64,000 nt of DNA from Dokdonella koreensis DS-123 (GCF_001632775.1 NZ_CP015249.1:1716686-1780685), one strand, 5' to 3'; positions 9,963 to 17,920 are shown, counted from the first letter of the stretch. The notes: generated from the letters alone by a model not told the origin. Translations and numbers: made by a program.

Positions 9963-11975
9963 ATGCGCAATCTGGCCGCGGCGATCGCCGCCTGTCTCGC
10001 GTCGTCGATCCCCCTGGCCGCGGCTGCCGAAGCCGGCGCCGCGGCCGAGTCGGACATCTTCAGCCTCGGCGTGGTCGAGGTGATCGGCATCCCGCCGCTG
10101 CGGCCCGCGCCGGGCAGCGAGCGCGTCGACGCCGAAGCCATCGAGCGTCACGACCGGCGCGACGTCGCCGAGGCGCTCGACCTGCTGCCCGGCGTCACGC
10201 TGCAGAACGTCGGCCAGCGCCGCGAGCGCATGGTCTGGATCCGCGGCTTCAACAGCCGCCAGATCCCGATCTACATCGACGGCGTGCCGGTCTACGTGCC
10301 GTACGACGGCAACATCGACCTGGCGCGGTTCGGCGTGGACAGCCTGTCCGAGATCGTCGTGACCAAGGGGCTGACCTCGGTGCTCTACGGGCCCAATGCG
10401 CTCGGCGGCAGCGTCAACCTGGTCAGCCGCCGGCCGACGCAGCCGTTCGAGGCCGCCGCCACGGCCGGTTTCGACCTGGACCGCACCGGCGACCTTTCCG
10501 GCTACCGCGCCGACGCGCGCATCGGCGGCCGCAGCGCGAACGGCTACGCCCAGGTCACGGCCGGCTACGCCGACAACGACTTCTTCCGGCTGCCGGCCGG
10601 CGTGCGGCCCACGGCGGCCGAGGACGGCGGGCGGCGCGAGAACTCGGCCGACCAGGACCGGCGCGTCACCGCCAAGGTCGCCTGGACGCCCAACGCCACC
10701 GACGAATACAGCATCAGCTACCACCGCCAGGACGGCGAGAAGCAGGACCCGCCGTATGCGGGGCGCGCCAACGTCACGCCGCGCTACTGGCGCTGGCCGG
10801 ACTGGGACAAGGAAAGCCTCTATCTGATCACGCGCACCGCGCTGGGCGGCGATGCCGACCTGCGCCTGCGCGCGTACTACGACAGCTTCTACAACCAGCT
10901 CGATTCCTGGGACGACGCCACCTATTCGACGCAGAACCGGCCCTACGCGTTCTCGAGCATCTACGATGACTTCACCACCGGCGCCAGCGGTGAGATCGAG
11001 CAGCGCTGGAGCGAGCGCCAGGTCACCCGGCTGGCGCTGCACTTCAAGCGCGACGTCCACCGCGAGACCTCGGCCGTCGGCGCACCGCAGCAGCACTTCG
11101 TCGACAAGACCTGGTCGGCCGGCCTCGAACACGAATGGCGGCCGCACGCGCGCTGGACCGTGACGCCGGGCGTGGCCTACAACCGCCTGCAGGGCGAGCA
11201 GGCCGACAACCTCGTGGCCGGCGCGATCGAGCCGTTCGCGGTCGAGACCAACGACGCCTTCAACGTCCAGGTCGCGCTGGCCTATGCGCTCGGCGAGGAC
11301 AGCCGCTTCTTCGGCGGCATCAGCCGCAAGACACGCTTCCCGACGCTCAAGGACCGCTACTCGTACCGGATGGGATCGGCCTTGCCCAACCCGGACCTGG
11401 AGGCCGAACGCAGCACCAACCTGGAGCTGGGCTACGAGGGCATCGCCGGCGGCGTGCGCTACCGTGCGGCCGTGTTCCACAGCCGGCTGGACGATGCGAT
11501 CGAGAGCGTCTCGCTCGATCCGTCGGCCTGCACCTCGCCGCCGTGCTCGCAGCTGCGCAACATCGGCGAGCAGCGCAACCAGGGCGTGGAACTGTCGGCC
11601 GATGCCGACCTGACCGACCGCCTGCGCGTCGCCGCCAGCTATACCTACCTCGACCGCGACAACCGCAGCCAGCCGCAGGTCCGGTCGACCGATACCCCGC
11701 GCGAGAAGCTGTTCGCCAGTCTCGACTACGCCCTCGGCGAGCGCTGGACGGCGCTGGCCAGCGCCACCTCGGAAAGCCGCCGCTACTCCAGCACCGACAG
11801 CCGGCGCATCGCGCCCGGCTTCACGAGCTACGACGCCCGGCTCAAGTGGCAGGCCGCCGACAACCTCGGCGTGTCGTTCGGTGTCCACAACATCAGCGAC
11901 AAGCGCTACATGTACGAGGAAGGCTATCCCGAGTCCGGCCGGACCTACGCGTTCGCCGTCAACTACCGCTATTGA
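9963..11975 (+). CDS. TonB-dependent outer-membrane receptor, putative molybdate-linked
   Basis: A 670-residue TonB-dependent receptor with a signal peptide of about 22 residues (ending PLAAAAEA). The plug domain includes EALDLLPGVTLQNVGQRRER and VWIRGFNSRQIPIYIDGVPV, then IVVTKGLTSVLYGPNALGG. The barrel follows and ends in the aromatic FAVNYRY typical of outer-membrane insertion. A TonB box is not obvious, though DIFSLGVVEVIG at the mature N terminus is a candidate. It lies between the molybdate genes and a sulfite-oxidase-fold protein, and its promoter carries a ModE-like palindrome. It may therefore import a molybdenum complex, but the ligand is inferred from context only. Confidence 0.9.
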   Translation: MRNLAAAIAACLASSIPLAAAAEAGAAAESDIFSLGVVEVIGIPPLRPAPGSERVDAEAIERHDRRDVAEALDLLPGVTLQNVGQRRERMVWIRGFNSRQIPIYIDGVPVYVPYDGNIDLARFGVDSLSEIVVTKGLTSVLYGPNALGGSVNLVSRRPTQPFEAAATAGFDLDRTGDLSGYRADARIGGRSANGYAQVTAGYADNDFFRLPAGVRPTAAEDGGRRENSADQDRRVTAKVAWTPNATDEYSISYHRQDGEKQDPPYAGRANVTPRYWRWPDWDKESLYLITRTALGGDADLRLRAYYDSFYNQLDSWDDATYSTQNRPYAFSSIYDDFTTGASGEIEQRWSERQVTRLALHFKRDVHRETSAVGAPQQHFVDKTWSAGLEHEWRPHARWTVTPGVAYNRLQGEQADNLVAGAIEPFAVETNDAFNVQVALAYALGEDSRFFGGISRKTRFPTLKDRYSYRMGSALPNPDLEAERSTNLELGYEGIAGGVRYRAAVFHSRLDDAIESVSLDPSACTSPPCSQLRNIGEQRNQGVELSADADLTDRLRVAASYTYLDRDNRSQPQVRSTDTPREKLFASLDYALGERWTALASATSESRRYSSTDSRRIAPGFTSYDARLKWQAADNLGVSFGVHNISDKRYMYEEGYPESGRTYAFAVNYRY

Positions 11976-11986
11976 GGAGTGGCGCC

Positions 11987-12598
11987 ATGCCCATGAACTT
12001 CCGCACCGTCGCCATCGGGCCGGACTGCCGCGGCCCGCGGCGGCGTGCCGCGAACCTGCCGGTCGGCCGGCTCGGCCTGGCCCTTGCCCTGGTACTGGCT
12101 GCGGCGGTGACACCGGTGCATGCCGACGATCCGCATGCGGCCCATCGCCCGGTCGCCGCCGCCGCCGTGCCGGCGGCGACTGCGATCGCGGTCGGCGGCG
12201 AAGTGGCCAAGCCGCTGCGCCTGGACGTCGCCGCACTGGCCGCGCTGCCGCGCGTGCAGGTCAAGGCATCGGCGCACGGCACCGAAGGCGTATGGGACGG
12301 CGTGCCGCTGGTCGAGGTGCTGCGTGCCGCCGGTGCGCCGCTGGGCGAGACGCTGCGCGGACCCAACCTGCGGCTCTACGTGCGCATCCGCGCCGCGGAC
12401 GGCTATCGCGTCGTGTTCGCGCTGGCCGAGCTCGATCCGAAGTTCCGCGACGACGGCGTGATCCTGGCCGATCGCCGCGACGGCAAGCCACTGGCGGCCG
12501 ACGAAGGCCCGTTCCGCATCATCGCGCCGCGCGAGGCGCGGCCCGGCCGCTGGGTGCGCCAGGTCGTCGCGATCGACGTGCTGCGCGCACCGGAGTGA
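11987..12598 (+). CDS. Small exported protein with molybdopterin-oxidoreductase (sulfite oxidase) fold, no cysteine
   Basis: A 203-residue exported protein. A signal/leader segment runs to about residue 47 (VTPVHADDP). The mature part resembles the sulfite-oxidase-type molybdopterin-binding domain: VGGEVAKPLRLDVAALAALP, then GVWDGVPLVEVLRAAGAP and RDGKPLAADEGPFRII. The mature region contains no cysteine, so the usual Mo-ligating thiolate is missing and enzyme activity is doubtful. It might be a binding protein. It starts 11 bases after the TonB receptor stop, and its ribosome-binding site GAGGAG overlaps that stop, so the two are co-translated partners. An ATG two codons further in is also possible. 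Confidence 0.82.
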   Translation: MPMNFRTVAIGPDCRGPRRRAANLPVGRLGLALALVLAAAVTPVHADDPHAAHRPVAAAAVPAATAIAVGGEVAKPLRLDVAALAALPRVQVKASAHGTEGVWDGVPLVEVLRAAGAPLGETLRGPNLRLYVRIRAADGYRVVFALAELDPKFRDDGVILADRRDGKPLAADEGPFRIIAPREARPGRWVRQVVAIDVLRAPE

Positions 12599-12617
12599 CC
12601 ATGGCGCGCGACCGGCA

Positions 12618-14141
12618 TCAGGGAATCCGGATCGCCGCGCCGCTGCGGTCGTAGGCATAGTCGAGCACGGTGGCCGGAAAGCCGGCCGGCGCGGTCGTCT
12701 GCAGGTGCAGGAAGCCGTAGTTGACCTGGCCGGTCTGCTCGTTCCAGAACTTGAAGCCGAGGTAGCCGGTGGCACCGGCCAGCCAGTGGTCGAGCGGCTT
12801 GGACAGCAGGCTGTAGAACGGGTTTTCGTGGACCAGCGCGCCGGGTTGCAGCAGCGAGAAGTCGACCGCCCCGGTCGTGTTGACGTCGACGACACCGGCG
12901 ACGAAGGCCTCGGGCACCACGTCGGCGTACCAGTAGACGCTGAGTGCGCCGCTGCCGTCGCCGGCGTAGAGGTTGACGTCGGCCGGCACGCCACCGGTCT
13001 TGGGGCCGTGCGTGCCGGTGACCAGGTCGATCGCCAGGCCGGCGAAATCGGCGGGCACCGGCCAGTTCAGCGGGCCGCTGCGGACGACCGTCCCGCCGTC
13101 GTCGCAGCGGCCGGTCTCGCCTAGCTCGAAACCGCTGCAGAACAGCGGCGATCCGGCGGCGGCCACCGTCACGTCGATCGCCACGCGCGCCTCCGGCCGC
13201 GCCGGATCGTTGCTGCGCACGCAGGCCGTGGCCCGGTAGCGTCCGGCGGCCAGGACGTCGCCGCGCGCGGCGAACCACAGATTCGTCGCGGCGCCCGCGC
13301 CGAGCGCGCCGCCGGCCGGCGTGGCGGTCAGCCACGGCAGCGGCGCAGCCGAACAGGCCGCCTCGGCATCGACCACGACGACGGTGTAGGCGAGCGGATC
13401 GGCGCCGAGGTTGGCGAGCATCACGGGAGCGGCCGCGGTCGAGGGCGCGACCACGGTGAAGCCGAGCGCGGCCGGCGCCAGGTCCACGGTCGGTTGGGTC
13501 GAACCGGCCGGGCCGAGGCGGACGGTATCGATCCACCAGCCGTTCGGTGCCGGTGCGGCCGTCGAGGAATCGGTGCCGAAGCGCCAGCGCAGCTGCACGG
13601 TCCGGCCGGCGGGGCCCGGTGGCAGCGCGACCCGGGTGGCGATGAAGCCGGCGCGTTCGCCACCGCTCCAGGCGGCGCGGCCGCCGATCGGATTGCCGCC
13701 GCAGCAGGGCGCCAGCGTCGCGTCGTAGCCACCGCTCACGAACCGGCCACCGGCGTCGAGGATGTCGACGAAGCCGCCGCCGTCGACCGCGATCTCGAGC
13801 ACGCCGCCGTCGTACGGAGCGACCTCGAGGTTCCAGCGGTGGCGGAAGCTCAGTTCCGTTTCGTCGGCGGCGAGCGCCAGCAGCGGACTGTAGAGGCTCG
13901 CCTCGCCGGGGACTTCGGCTTCCGCGATGTGCACCGCGTGCGGTGCGGAGTGGGCGGCATCGGCGACGACGTGCCAGGCGTTGCCGGCGCCGTCGGTGGT
14001 GGTCGACCAGCCGGCCGGCAGGGTGGTGGCCTCGTCGAAGGTCCAGTCGCGGGCTGCGAGGGCCGGAGCCGACAGGCTGCAGGCGGCGAGCACGGCCAGC
14101 CCGGACCAGCGGGCGGAGCGGGAAGGGCGATGAAGAGGCAT
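12618..14141 (-). CDS. Large secreted protein with MAM/immune-inhibitor-like beta-sandwich
   Basis: A 507-residue exported protein of unknown role. The signal peptide ends near SAPALAARD (29). Residues about 30-220 hold a jelly-roll-like domain with W-TFDE, GWSTTTDGAGNAWHV, LSFRHRWNLE, YDGGVLEIAVDGG and GWWIDTVRLG, a pattern common after immune-inhibitor-A-type peptidases and in other bacterial secreted proteins. An Ig-like segment follows, then LFCSGFELGE, an internal form of the G-F-E motif of this window, and a C-terminal domain of about 160 residues with many W, Y and G. No catalytic motif is seen. It converges with the sulfite-oxidase-fold gene, with only 19 bases between their stops. 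Confidence 0.75.
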   Translation of the reverse strand: MPLHRPSRSARWSGLAVLAACSLSAPALAARDWTFDEATTLPAGWSTTTDGAGNAWHVVADAAHSAPHAVHIAEAEVPGEASLYSPLLALAADETELSFRHRWNLEVAPYDGGVLEIAVDGGGFVDILDAGGRFVSGGYDATLAPCCGGNPIGGRAAWSGGERAGFIATRVALPPGPAGRTVQLRWRFGTDSSTAAPAPNGWWIDTVRLGPAGSTQPTVDLAPAALGFTVVAPSTAAAPVMLANLGADPLAYTVVVVDAEAACSAAPLPWLTATPAGGALGAGAATNLWFAARGDVLAAGRYRATACVRSNDPARPEARVAIDVTVAAAGSPLFCSGFELGETGRCDDGGTVVRSGPLNWPVPADFAGLAIDLVTGTHGPKTGGVPADVNLYAGDGSGALSVYWYADVVPEAFVAGVVDVNTTGAVDFSLLQPGALVHENPFYSLLSKPLDHWLAGATGYLGFKFWNEQTGQVNYGFLHLQTTAPAGFPATVLDYAYDRSGAAIRIP

Positions 14142-14441
14142 GCAGGGTGTCCGGGTCGGGGAGGGCGGTGCACGAACGGCGGCGTGCGGCCGCGCATTGC
14201 AGGCCAGCCGTCGTGGTGCCGCTTCGCCGCGGCGTGTCCGCTCGATGGCCGCTCGCGACAAGCGCTTGATCCGGTTCGCATCGACGACGGCGGCGTGCAG
14301 GCGGGTGCTGCCGCAGGCGCTCGCAACGGCGCCGGTGACCGGACGCTGCCGGCCCGGCGCATATCGCTGGCGGTCGCGGCAAGGTAAAGTCCCTCGCGGA
14401 TCGGCGGCCGTCCGGCATCGGCCGGCCACGGATCGCGCCAC
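14142..14441. other. Intergenic region upstream of tRNA-Leu
   Basis: About 300 bases between the divergent secreted-protein gene and the tRNA-Leu gene. No protein-coding pattern is convincing on either strand. A TAAAGT hexamer at 14385-14390 could be a -10 for the tRNA, but no clear -35 is seen at the right distance. Nothing else is recognised. Confidence 0.4.
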
Positions 14442-14760
14442 GCCCGAGTGGTGAAACTGGTAGACACAAGGGACTTGAAAATTTGAGCCCTGCGCGGGAA
14501 ACCGCCCAGGTGGAACCCGTCAAATTCGGCGAACGCCCTGGCCGCGACCTGCGACCGAGCCGACGCCGAGCCAAGCCCGCGGCCCGGCGCCGCGGGAAGG
14601 TGTAGAGAGCAGACGGCGGGCGCCTACGGCCGTTCCGGCTATGGTGAAGGCGTGCTCCAGACCACGAACGGCGCTTCCGGCGCCGGCGGCGAAAGCCGAA
14701 GTGGCACGAAAATCCCTCGACCTCGCGGTCATGCCGGTTCGATTCCGGCCTCGGGCACCA
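14442..14760 (+). tRNA. tRNA-Leu(UAA), interrupted by a group I intron
   Basis: Exon 1 is 14442-14476 and exon 2 is 14709-14760; joined they give an 87-nt tRNA with CCA encoded. The acceptor arm GCCCGAG (14442-14448) pairs fully with CTCGGGC (14750-14756). The D arm is GTG/CAC with GG in the loop. The anticodon stem AGGGA/TCCCT encloses the spliced loop CTTAAAA, giving anticodon UAA. The long variable arm (GACC/GGTC) is class II, as required for leucine. The T arm is GCCGG-TTCGATT-CCGGC. The break lies after U34 of the anticodon, the same place as in cyanobacterial and plastid tRNA-Leu(UAA) introns. Read unspliced, the loop looks like CTTGAAA and would mimic a UGA anticodon. Confidence 0.95.
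14477..14708 (+). ncRNA. Group I self-splicing intron (subgroup IC3-like) in tRNA-Leu(UAA)
   Basis: A 232-nt intron without an open reading frame. P1 pairs exon GGGACTT with intron GAGCCC (14485-14490), leaving the conserved U.G wobble at the 5' splice site. P2 is a hairpin with a GAAA tetraloop (14489-14510). The P element AAATTCGGCGAA (14522-14533) pairs with Q element GACGCCGAGCCAAG (14562-14575) to form P4. P7 is formed by GAGCA (14607-14611) within the R element and TGCTC (14653-14657) within the S element. A GAAA-capped P9 hairpin is at 14687-14698. The last base is G14708, the expected terminal guanosine. Overall layout and many core blocks match the Azoarcus tRNA-Ile intron as I remember it, with compensating changes in P7. 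Confidence 0.93.
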
Positions 14761-14809
14761 TCACGCGACCGGCCGCCGCGGCCGGCCGCGCAGCACGCGG
14801 CGGCGCGGC

Positions 14810-15682
14810 TCAATCGCCGAGCAGGCCGAGCAGCTCGCGCTCGCTCAGGTTGACCTCGGCGAGCGGATTGCCGCTGACCTGTCCGTACCAGTCCCCGGAA
14901 ACCTGCAAGGCCGGGCGCCGGAAGCGGATCCAGTCGACCTCCAGCATCATGTCGGTGGCCGCCTGGGTGTCGACGCTGCGATTGATGCGCTGCGGATCTT
15001 CCGGCGCCGGCGCGACCTCGTCGCTGGTGGTATAGGCGACCAGGCCGACCTGCATCTGCCGGCTGTTCTCCATCCGGTACCAGCGATCGCGCACGCGCCA
15101 GGCGCTCTCGCCGTCGGGGCGCGCCAGCGCGACCAGCGCCATGCCCACGCGCACCAGGCGCAGCTCTACCCAGCCGCTCGGGAACGGCCGCAGTTTCAGC
15201 GACGAGTAGCTGTTGAGCGTGGCCTTGGTCTCGGTCATCTGCTCGCCGGCCACGTGGCCGACGCCGGTGGTGATGAAATGCCAGTTCTCGCGCCGCGGTT
15301 GCCAGGTCTCGGCGGTCAGGCCGTTGGGCACGCGCGCGAACAGGCCGCCGAGCGACCAGGTGCCACCGGCGATCGCGCGCTCGGCGCCGCGCACGCGCAC
15401 CCGGGCGCGGACGTCGAAGTCGCCGGAGACCTCGCGGAACAGGAACGGGGCGTTGAGGTCGCGCACCCAGGCCGAATGGTGAGGCTGCAGGTTCAGCGCG
15501 CCGTCGGTGGTCGCTCCGATGTCCAGGTGCTTGATCTTGTCGGGCCAGCCGAAGCGCTGGTGGAACAGGTTCCAGTCGCCGAGCGTCGCGCGCGCGGCGA
15601 ATTCGTCGTTCAGATGCGCCAGGTCGTCGGCGGCCGCGGTCGCGGCCGGGAGAAACAAGGTGAACAGCAGCCATGCAGGCAT
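14810..15682 (-). CDS. Secreted DUF1349-like (concanavalin-fold) protein
   Basis: A 290-residue exported protein with a signal peptide ending near PAATAAADD (about 18). Features such as FLFREVSGDFDVRARVRV, GGLFARVPNG and WVELRLVRVGMALVALARPD resemble the beta-sandwich of DUF1349-type proteins, which often bind sugars. The C terminus SERELLGLLGD is polar. No catalytic residues are apparent. It stands alone, with the tRNA-Leu gene downstream in the opposite orientation and 132 bases to the histidine kinase stop upstream. Confidence 0.72.
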   Translation of the reverse strand: MPAWLLFTLFLPAATAAADDLAHLNDEFAARATLGDWNLFHQRFGWPDKIKHLDIGATTDGALNLQPHHSAWVRDLNAPFLFREVSGDFDVRARVRVRGAERAIAGGTWSLGGLFARVPNGLTAETWQPRRENWHFITTGVGHVAGEQMTETKATLNSYSSLKLRPFPSGWVELRLVRVGMALVALARPDGESAWRVRDRWYRMENSRQMQVGLVAYTTSDEVAPAPEDPQRINRSVDTQAATDMMLEVDWIRFRRPALQVSGDWYGQVSGNPLAEVNLSERELLGLLGD

Positions 15683-15814
15683 GAGGGCACCAGTCCGGTC
15701 GGGGGTGTCGCAGGCTAGGCGGCGGGCCGCGGCGTCCGATGTGCCGAAGGTCGTGGATCACGGCCGGCGCGGCCAAACGTGCACGGATGTGGACATCCGC
15801 CGCGTCGTGCCGCG

Positions 15815-17188
15815 TTACTCGACCAGGCCGGGGAAGATCACCTCGACCGCGAAACCGCGGCCGCCGATGCCGGTCCCGGTGCGGACCGTGGCGCCGTGGC
15901 TGCGTGCGATGCGTGCGACCAGCGACAGGCCGATGCCGCTGCCGCGCTCGCCGTTGCCGTTGCTGCCGCGGAAGAAGCGCTCGAACACGCGCTCGCGCTC
16001 CTCGGCGGGGACGCCCGGGCCGTCGTCGCGGACTTCCAGGACCACGGTTCCGCTGCCGGAGTCGCCGCGACAGGCCACCTCGATGCGGCCGCCGCTGCCG
16101 GCATAGCGCACGGCGTTGTCGACCAGGTTGCGGACCAGGATGCCGAGGTCGTCGATGTTGCCGGCGACGCCGAGCGCGGCGTCCGCGGTGACGCCGATCG
16201 TCTGGTGCCGGCGCGCGGCCGTCGCCTCGAACTCGCGCACGACCAGGGCGACGATCTCGGCCAGCTCCAGCGGGCCGTGCTCCTCGCGGCGCCGGTCGGC
16301 GTCGATGCGGGCCGAGTCGAGCAGCTGCTGCGCCAGGCGGCCGAGGCGCTCGATGCCGTCGCGCAGCCGCTCCAGCGCCGCCTGCGGATCGGGCGAATGC
16401 AGCGCGACCTGGGTCTGCGTCAGCAGGGCGGCCAGCGGCGTGCGCAGCTCGTGCGCCGCCTCGGCCAGGAAGGCGCGTTCGGCATGGACCGCCTTGTCGA
16501 GGCGGCCGAGCAACTGGTTGAACGAATCGACCAGCGGGCGGATCTCGTCGGGCAGCTCGGCGACGGGCAGCGGCGCCAGGTCCAGCGCGTGGCGCTCGGC
16601 GATCGCGCCGCGCAGTCGCGTGACCGGCCGCAGCGACCAGCCCACGACCAGCCACAGCGCCGCCGCGAGCGCGGCCAGCACCAGCAGGGCGGTCTTGAGG
16701 CTGGCGCCGATCCAGCGCCACAGCTCGGCGTGCAGGTGGGCGTGGGTGACGCCGGCCTGCACCTGCACCTGGCCGGTCGCGTCGGTGACGGCGTAGGTGC
16801 GCCAGGGACGGCCGTCGACCTGGGCGTCGGCGTGGCCGACGGCGAAGTCCGCGCGCAGCGGCGTCGCCGGCGCCCCGGTCGAGGCGACGACGCTTTCGCG
16901 CCGGTCGAGAACCCAGACCTGGAAGACGATCTTGTCGAACTTGGTCTCGGGCAGCAGCGTGGCGTCCGGCGGCAGCTGCAGGTGGCCCTGCGGGCGGATC
17001 GTGTCGATGTCGTCGGGCAGCGAGAGCAGGATGTGCTCGGCGACGCCGCGCACCATGCGGTCGTTCTGGTCGCTCTGCAGGTGGGTGGTCTGCACGTACT
17101 GGCAGGCGAGCCAGATCGCCCAGGCCAGCAGCACCGTCGCCATCAGCACGGCCAGCAGCCGCGCGCGCAGCGAGCGCATCAGGTGCAT
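15815..17188 (-). CDS. QseC-like sensor histidine kinase
   Basis: A 457-residue membrane histidine kinase. There are two transmembrane helices (about 8-28 and 165-185) around a periplasmic sensor of about 135 residues, then a HAMP-like linker with RPVTRLRGAI. The phosphoacceptor motif is EAAHELRTPLAALL, and the ATP-binding part has NLVDNAVRYA, EVRDDGPGVP and RGSGIGLSLVARI. Its start overlaps the stop of the response-regulator gene by one base (TGATG), so the pair is co-translated. The layout resembles QseC/PmrB sensors of polymyxin- and metal-responsive systems. The ligand is unknown. Confidence 0.9.
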   Translation of the reverse strand: MHLMRSLRARLLAVLMATVLLAWAIWLACQYVQTTHLQSDQNDRMVRGVAEHILLSLPDDIDTIRPQGHLQLPPDATLLPETKFDKIVFQVWVLDRRESVVASTGAPATPLRADFAVGHADAQVDGRPWRTYAVTDATGQVQVQAGVTHAHLHAELWRWIGASLKTALLVLAALAAALWLVVGWSLRPVTRLRGAIAERHALDLAPLPVAELPDEIRPLVDSFNQLLGRLDKAVHAERAFLAEAAHELRTPLAALLTQTQVALHSPDPQAALERLRDGIERLGRLAQQLLDSARIDADRRREEHGPLELAEIVALVVREFEATAARRHQTIGVTADAALGVAGNIDDLGILVRNLVDNAVRYAGSGGRIEVACRGDSGSGTVVLEVRDDGPGVPAEERERVFERFFRGSNGNGERGSGIGLSLVARIARSHGATVRTGTGIGGRGFAVEVIFPGLVE

Positions 17189-17853
17189 CAGGCGTCCCCC
17201 GCGAGGCGGTAGCCGTAGCCGTGCACCGTGACGATCAGCTGCTCGCCGAGCTTGCGCCGCAACTGGTGCACATAGACCGCGATCGTGTTGCTCTCGATCG
17301 TACCGCTGCCGCCGTAGACGCGGTCCTCCAGGTGGTCGCGCCCGACGACACGGCCGCGGCTTTCCATCAGCGCCAGCAGCGTGCGGTATTCGTGCACGGA
17401 AAGGCGCACCGGCGCGCCCGCGCGCGTGACGGCGCGCCGTGCCGGATCGAGCACGATCTCGCCGTGGCGCAGGATCGGAGCCACCCGGCCCTGGCTGCGC
17501 CGCAGCACCGCGCGCAGGCGCGCGCACAGCTCGTCGAACGGGAACGGCTTGACCAGGTAGTCGTCCGCGCCGGCGTCGAGGCCGCGGATGCGGTCACTGA
17601 GCTGGTCGCGCGCGGTGACGATCAGCACCGGCGTGGTGTCGTAGCGCGCGCGCAGGGCGGTCAGCACGTCCAGGCCCGAGCCCTGCGGCAGACCGAGGTC
17701 GAGCAGCACGGCGGTGTAGGCGTGATCGACCAGCGCGCCGCGCGCCGCGGCGGCGTCGTTCGCGCGATCGACCTGCCAGCCGTCCAGCGCGAGCGCCGCG
17801 GCGACGGCGTCGCCGAGCATGCGGTCGTCCTCGACGAGAAGAATCTGGGACAA
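17188..17853 (-). CDS. QseB/PmrA-like OmpR-family response regulator, TTG start
   Basis: A 221-residue response regulator. The receiver domain has acidic residues in VEDDRMLG, phospho-Asp in LLDLGLPQGSG (about 52) and the conserved Lys in DDYLVKPF (about 102). The winged-helix domain includes LSVHEYRTLLALMESRGRVV and IAVYVHQLRRKLG. The natural N terminus SQILLVEDD is preceded by TTG at 17851-17853 and there is no in-frame ATG upstream, so a TTG start is likely. A direct-repeat operator of the PmrA/QseB type lies about 50 bases upstream (17904-17920), which suggests autoregulation. Confidence 0.9.
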   Translation of the reverse strand: MSQILLVEDDRMLGDAVAAALALDGWQVDRANDAAAARGALVDHAYTAVLLDLGLPQGSGLDVLTALRARYDTTPVLIVTARDQLSDRIRGLDAGADDYLVKPFPFDELCARLRAVLRRSQGRVAPILRHGEIVLDPARRAVTRAGAPVRLSVHEYRTLLALMESRGRVVGRDHLEDRVYGGSGTIESNTIAVYVHQLRRKLGEQLIVTVHGYGYRLAGDA

Positions 17854-17903
17854 GAGAGCGTCACCGGGTGGAGCAGTAGGGAGGGCCAGCGTGTCGCTGT
17901 GCG

Positions 17904-17920
17904 ATTAAAAGGTTCTTAAA
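17904..17920. promoter_or_regulatory. Direct-repeat operator of PmrA/QseB type
   Basis: The sequence ATTAAA-AGGTT-CTTAAA has two TTAA half-sites 11 bases apart, one helical turn, matching the YTTAAK-N5-YTTAAK layout known for PmrA and QseB regulators. It is an AT-rich island in a GC-rich intergenic region between the two-component operon and the divergent outer-membrane barrel gene, and could serve both. Seen directly; binding is inferred. Confidence 0.6.

Noticed and set aside
9411-12236. Very long minus-strand open frame of over 900 codons
   Set aside because: It is antisense to the ModE-like regulator, TonB receptor and molybdopterin-fold gene, has Arg/Gly/Ala-rich low-complexity translation and no family motif. 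Long antisense frames are normal at this GC content.
14471-14500. Anticodon loop CTTGAAA suggesting tRNA-Ser(UGA)
   Set aside because: Without removing the intron the downstream stem and arms do not follow. The acceptor and variable arms fit leucine, and the joined exons give anticodon UAA.
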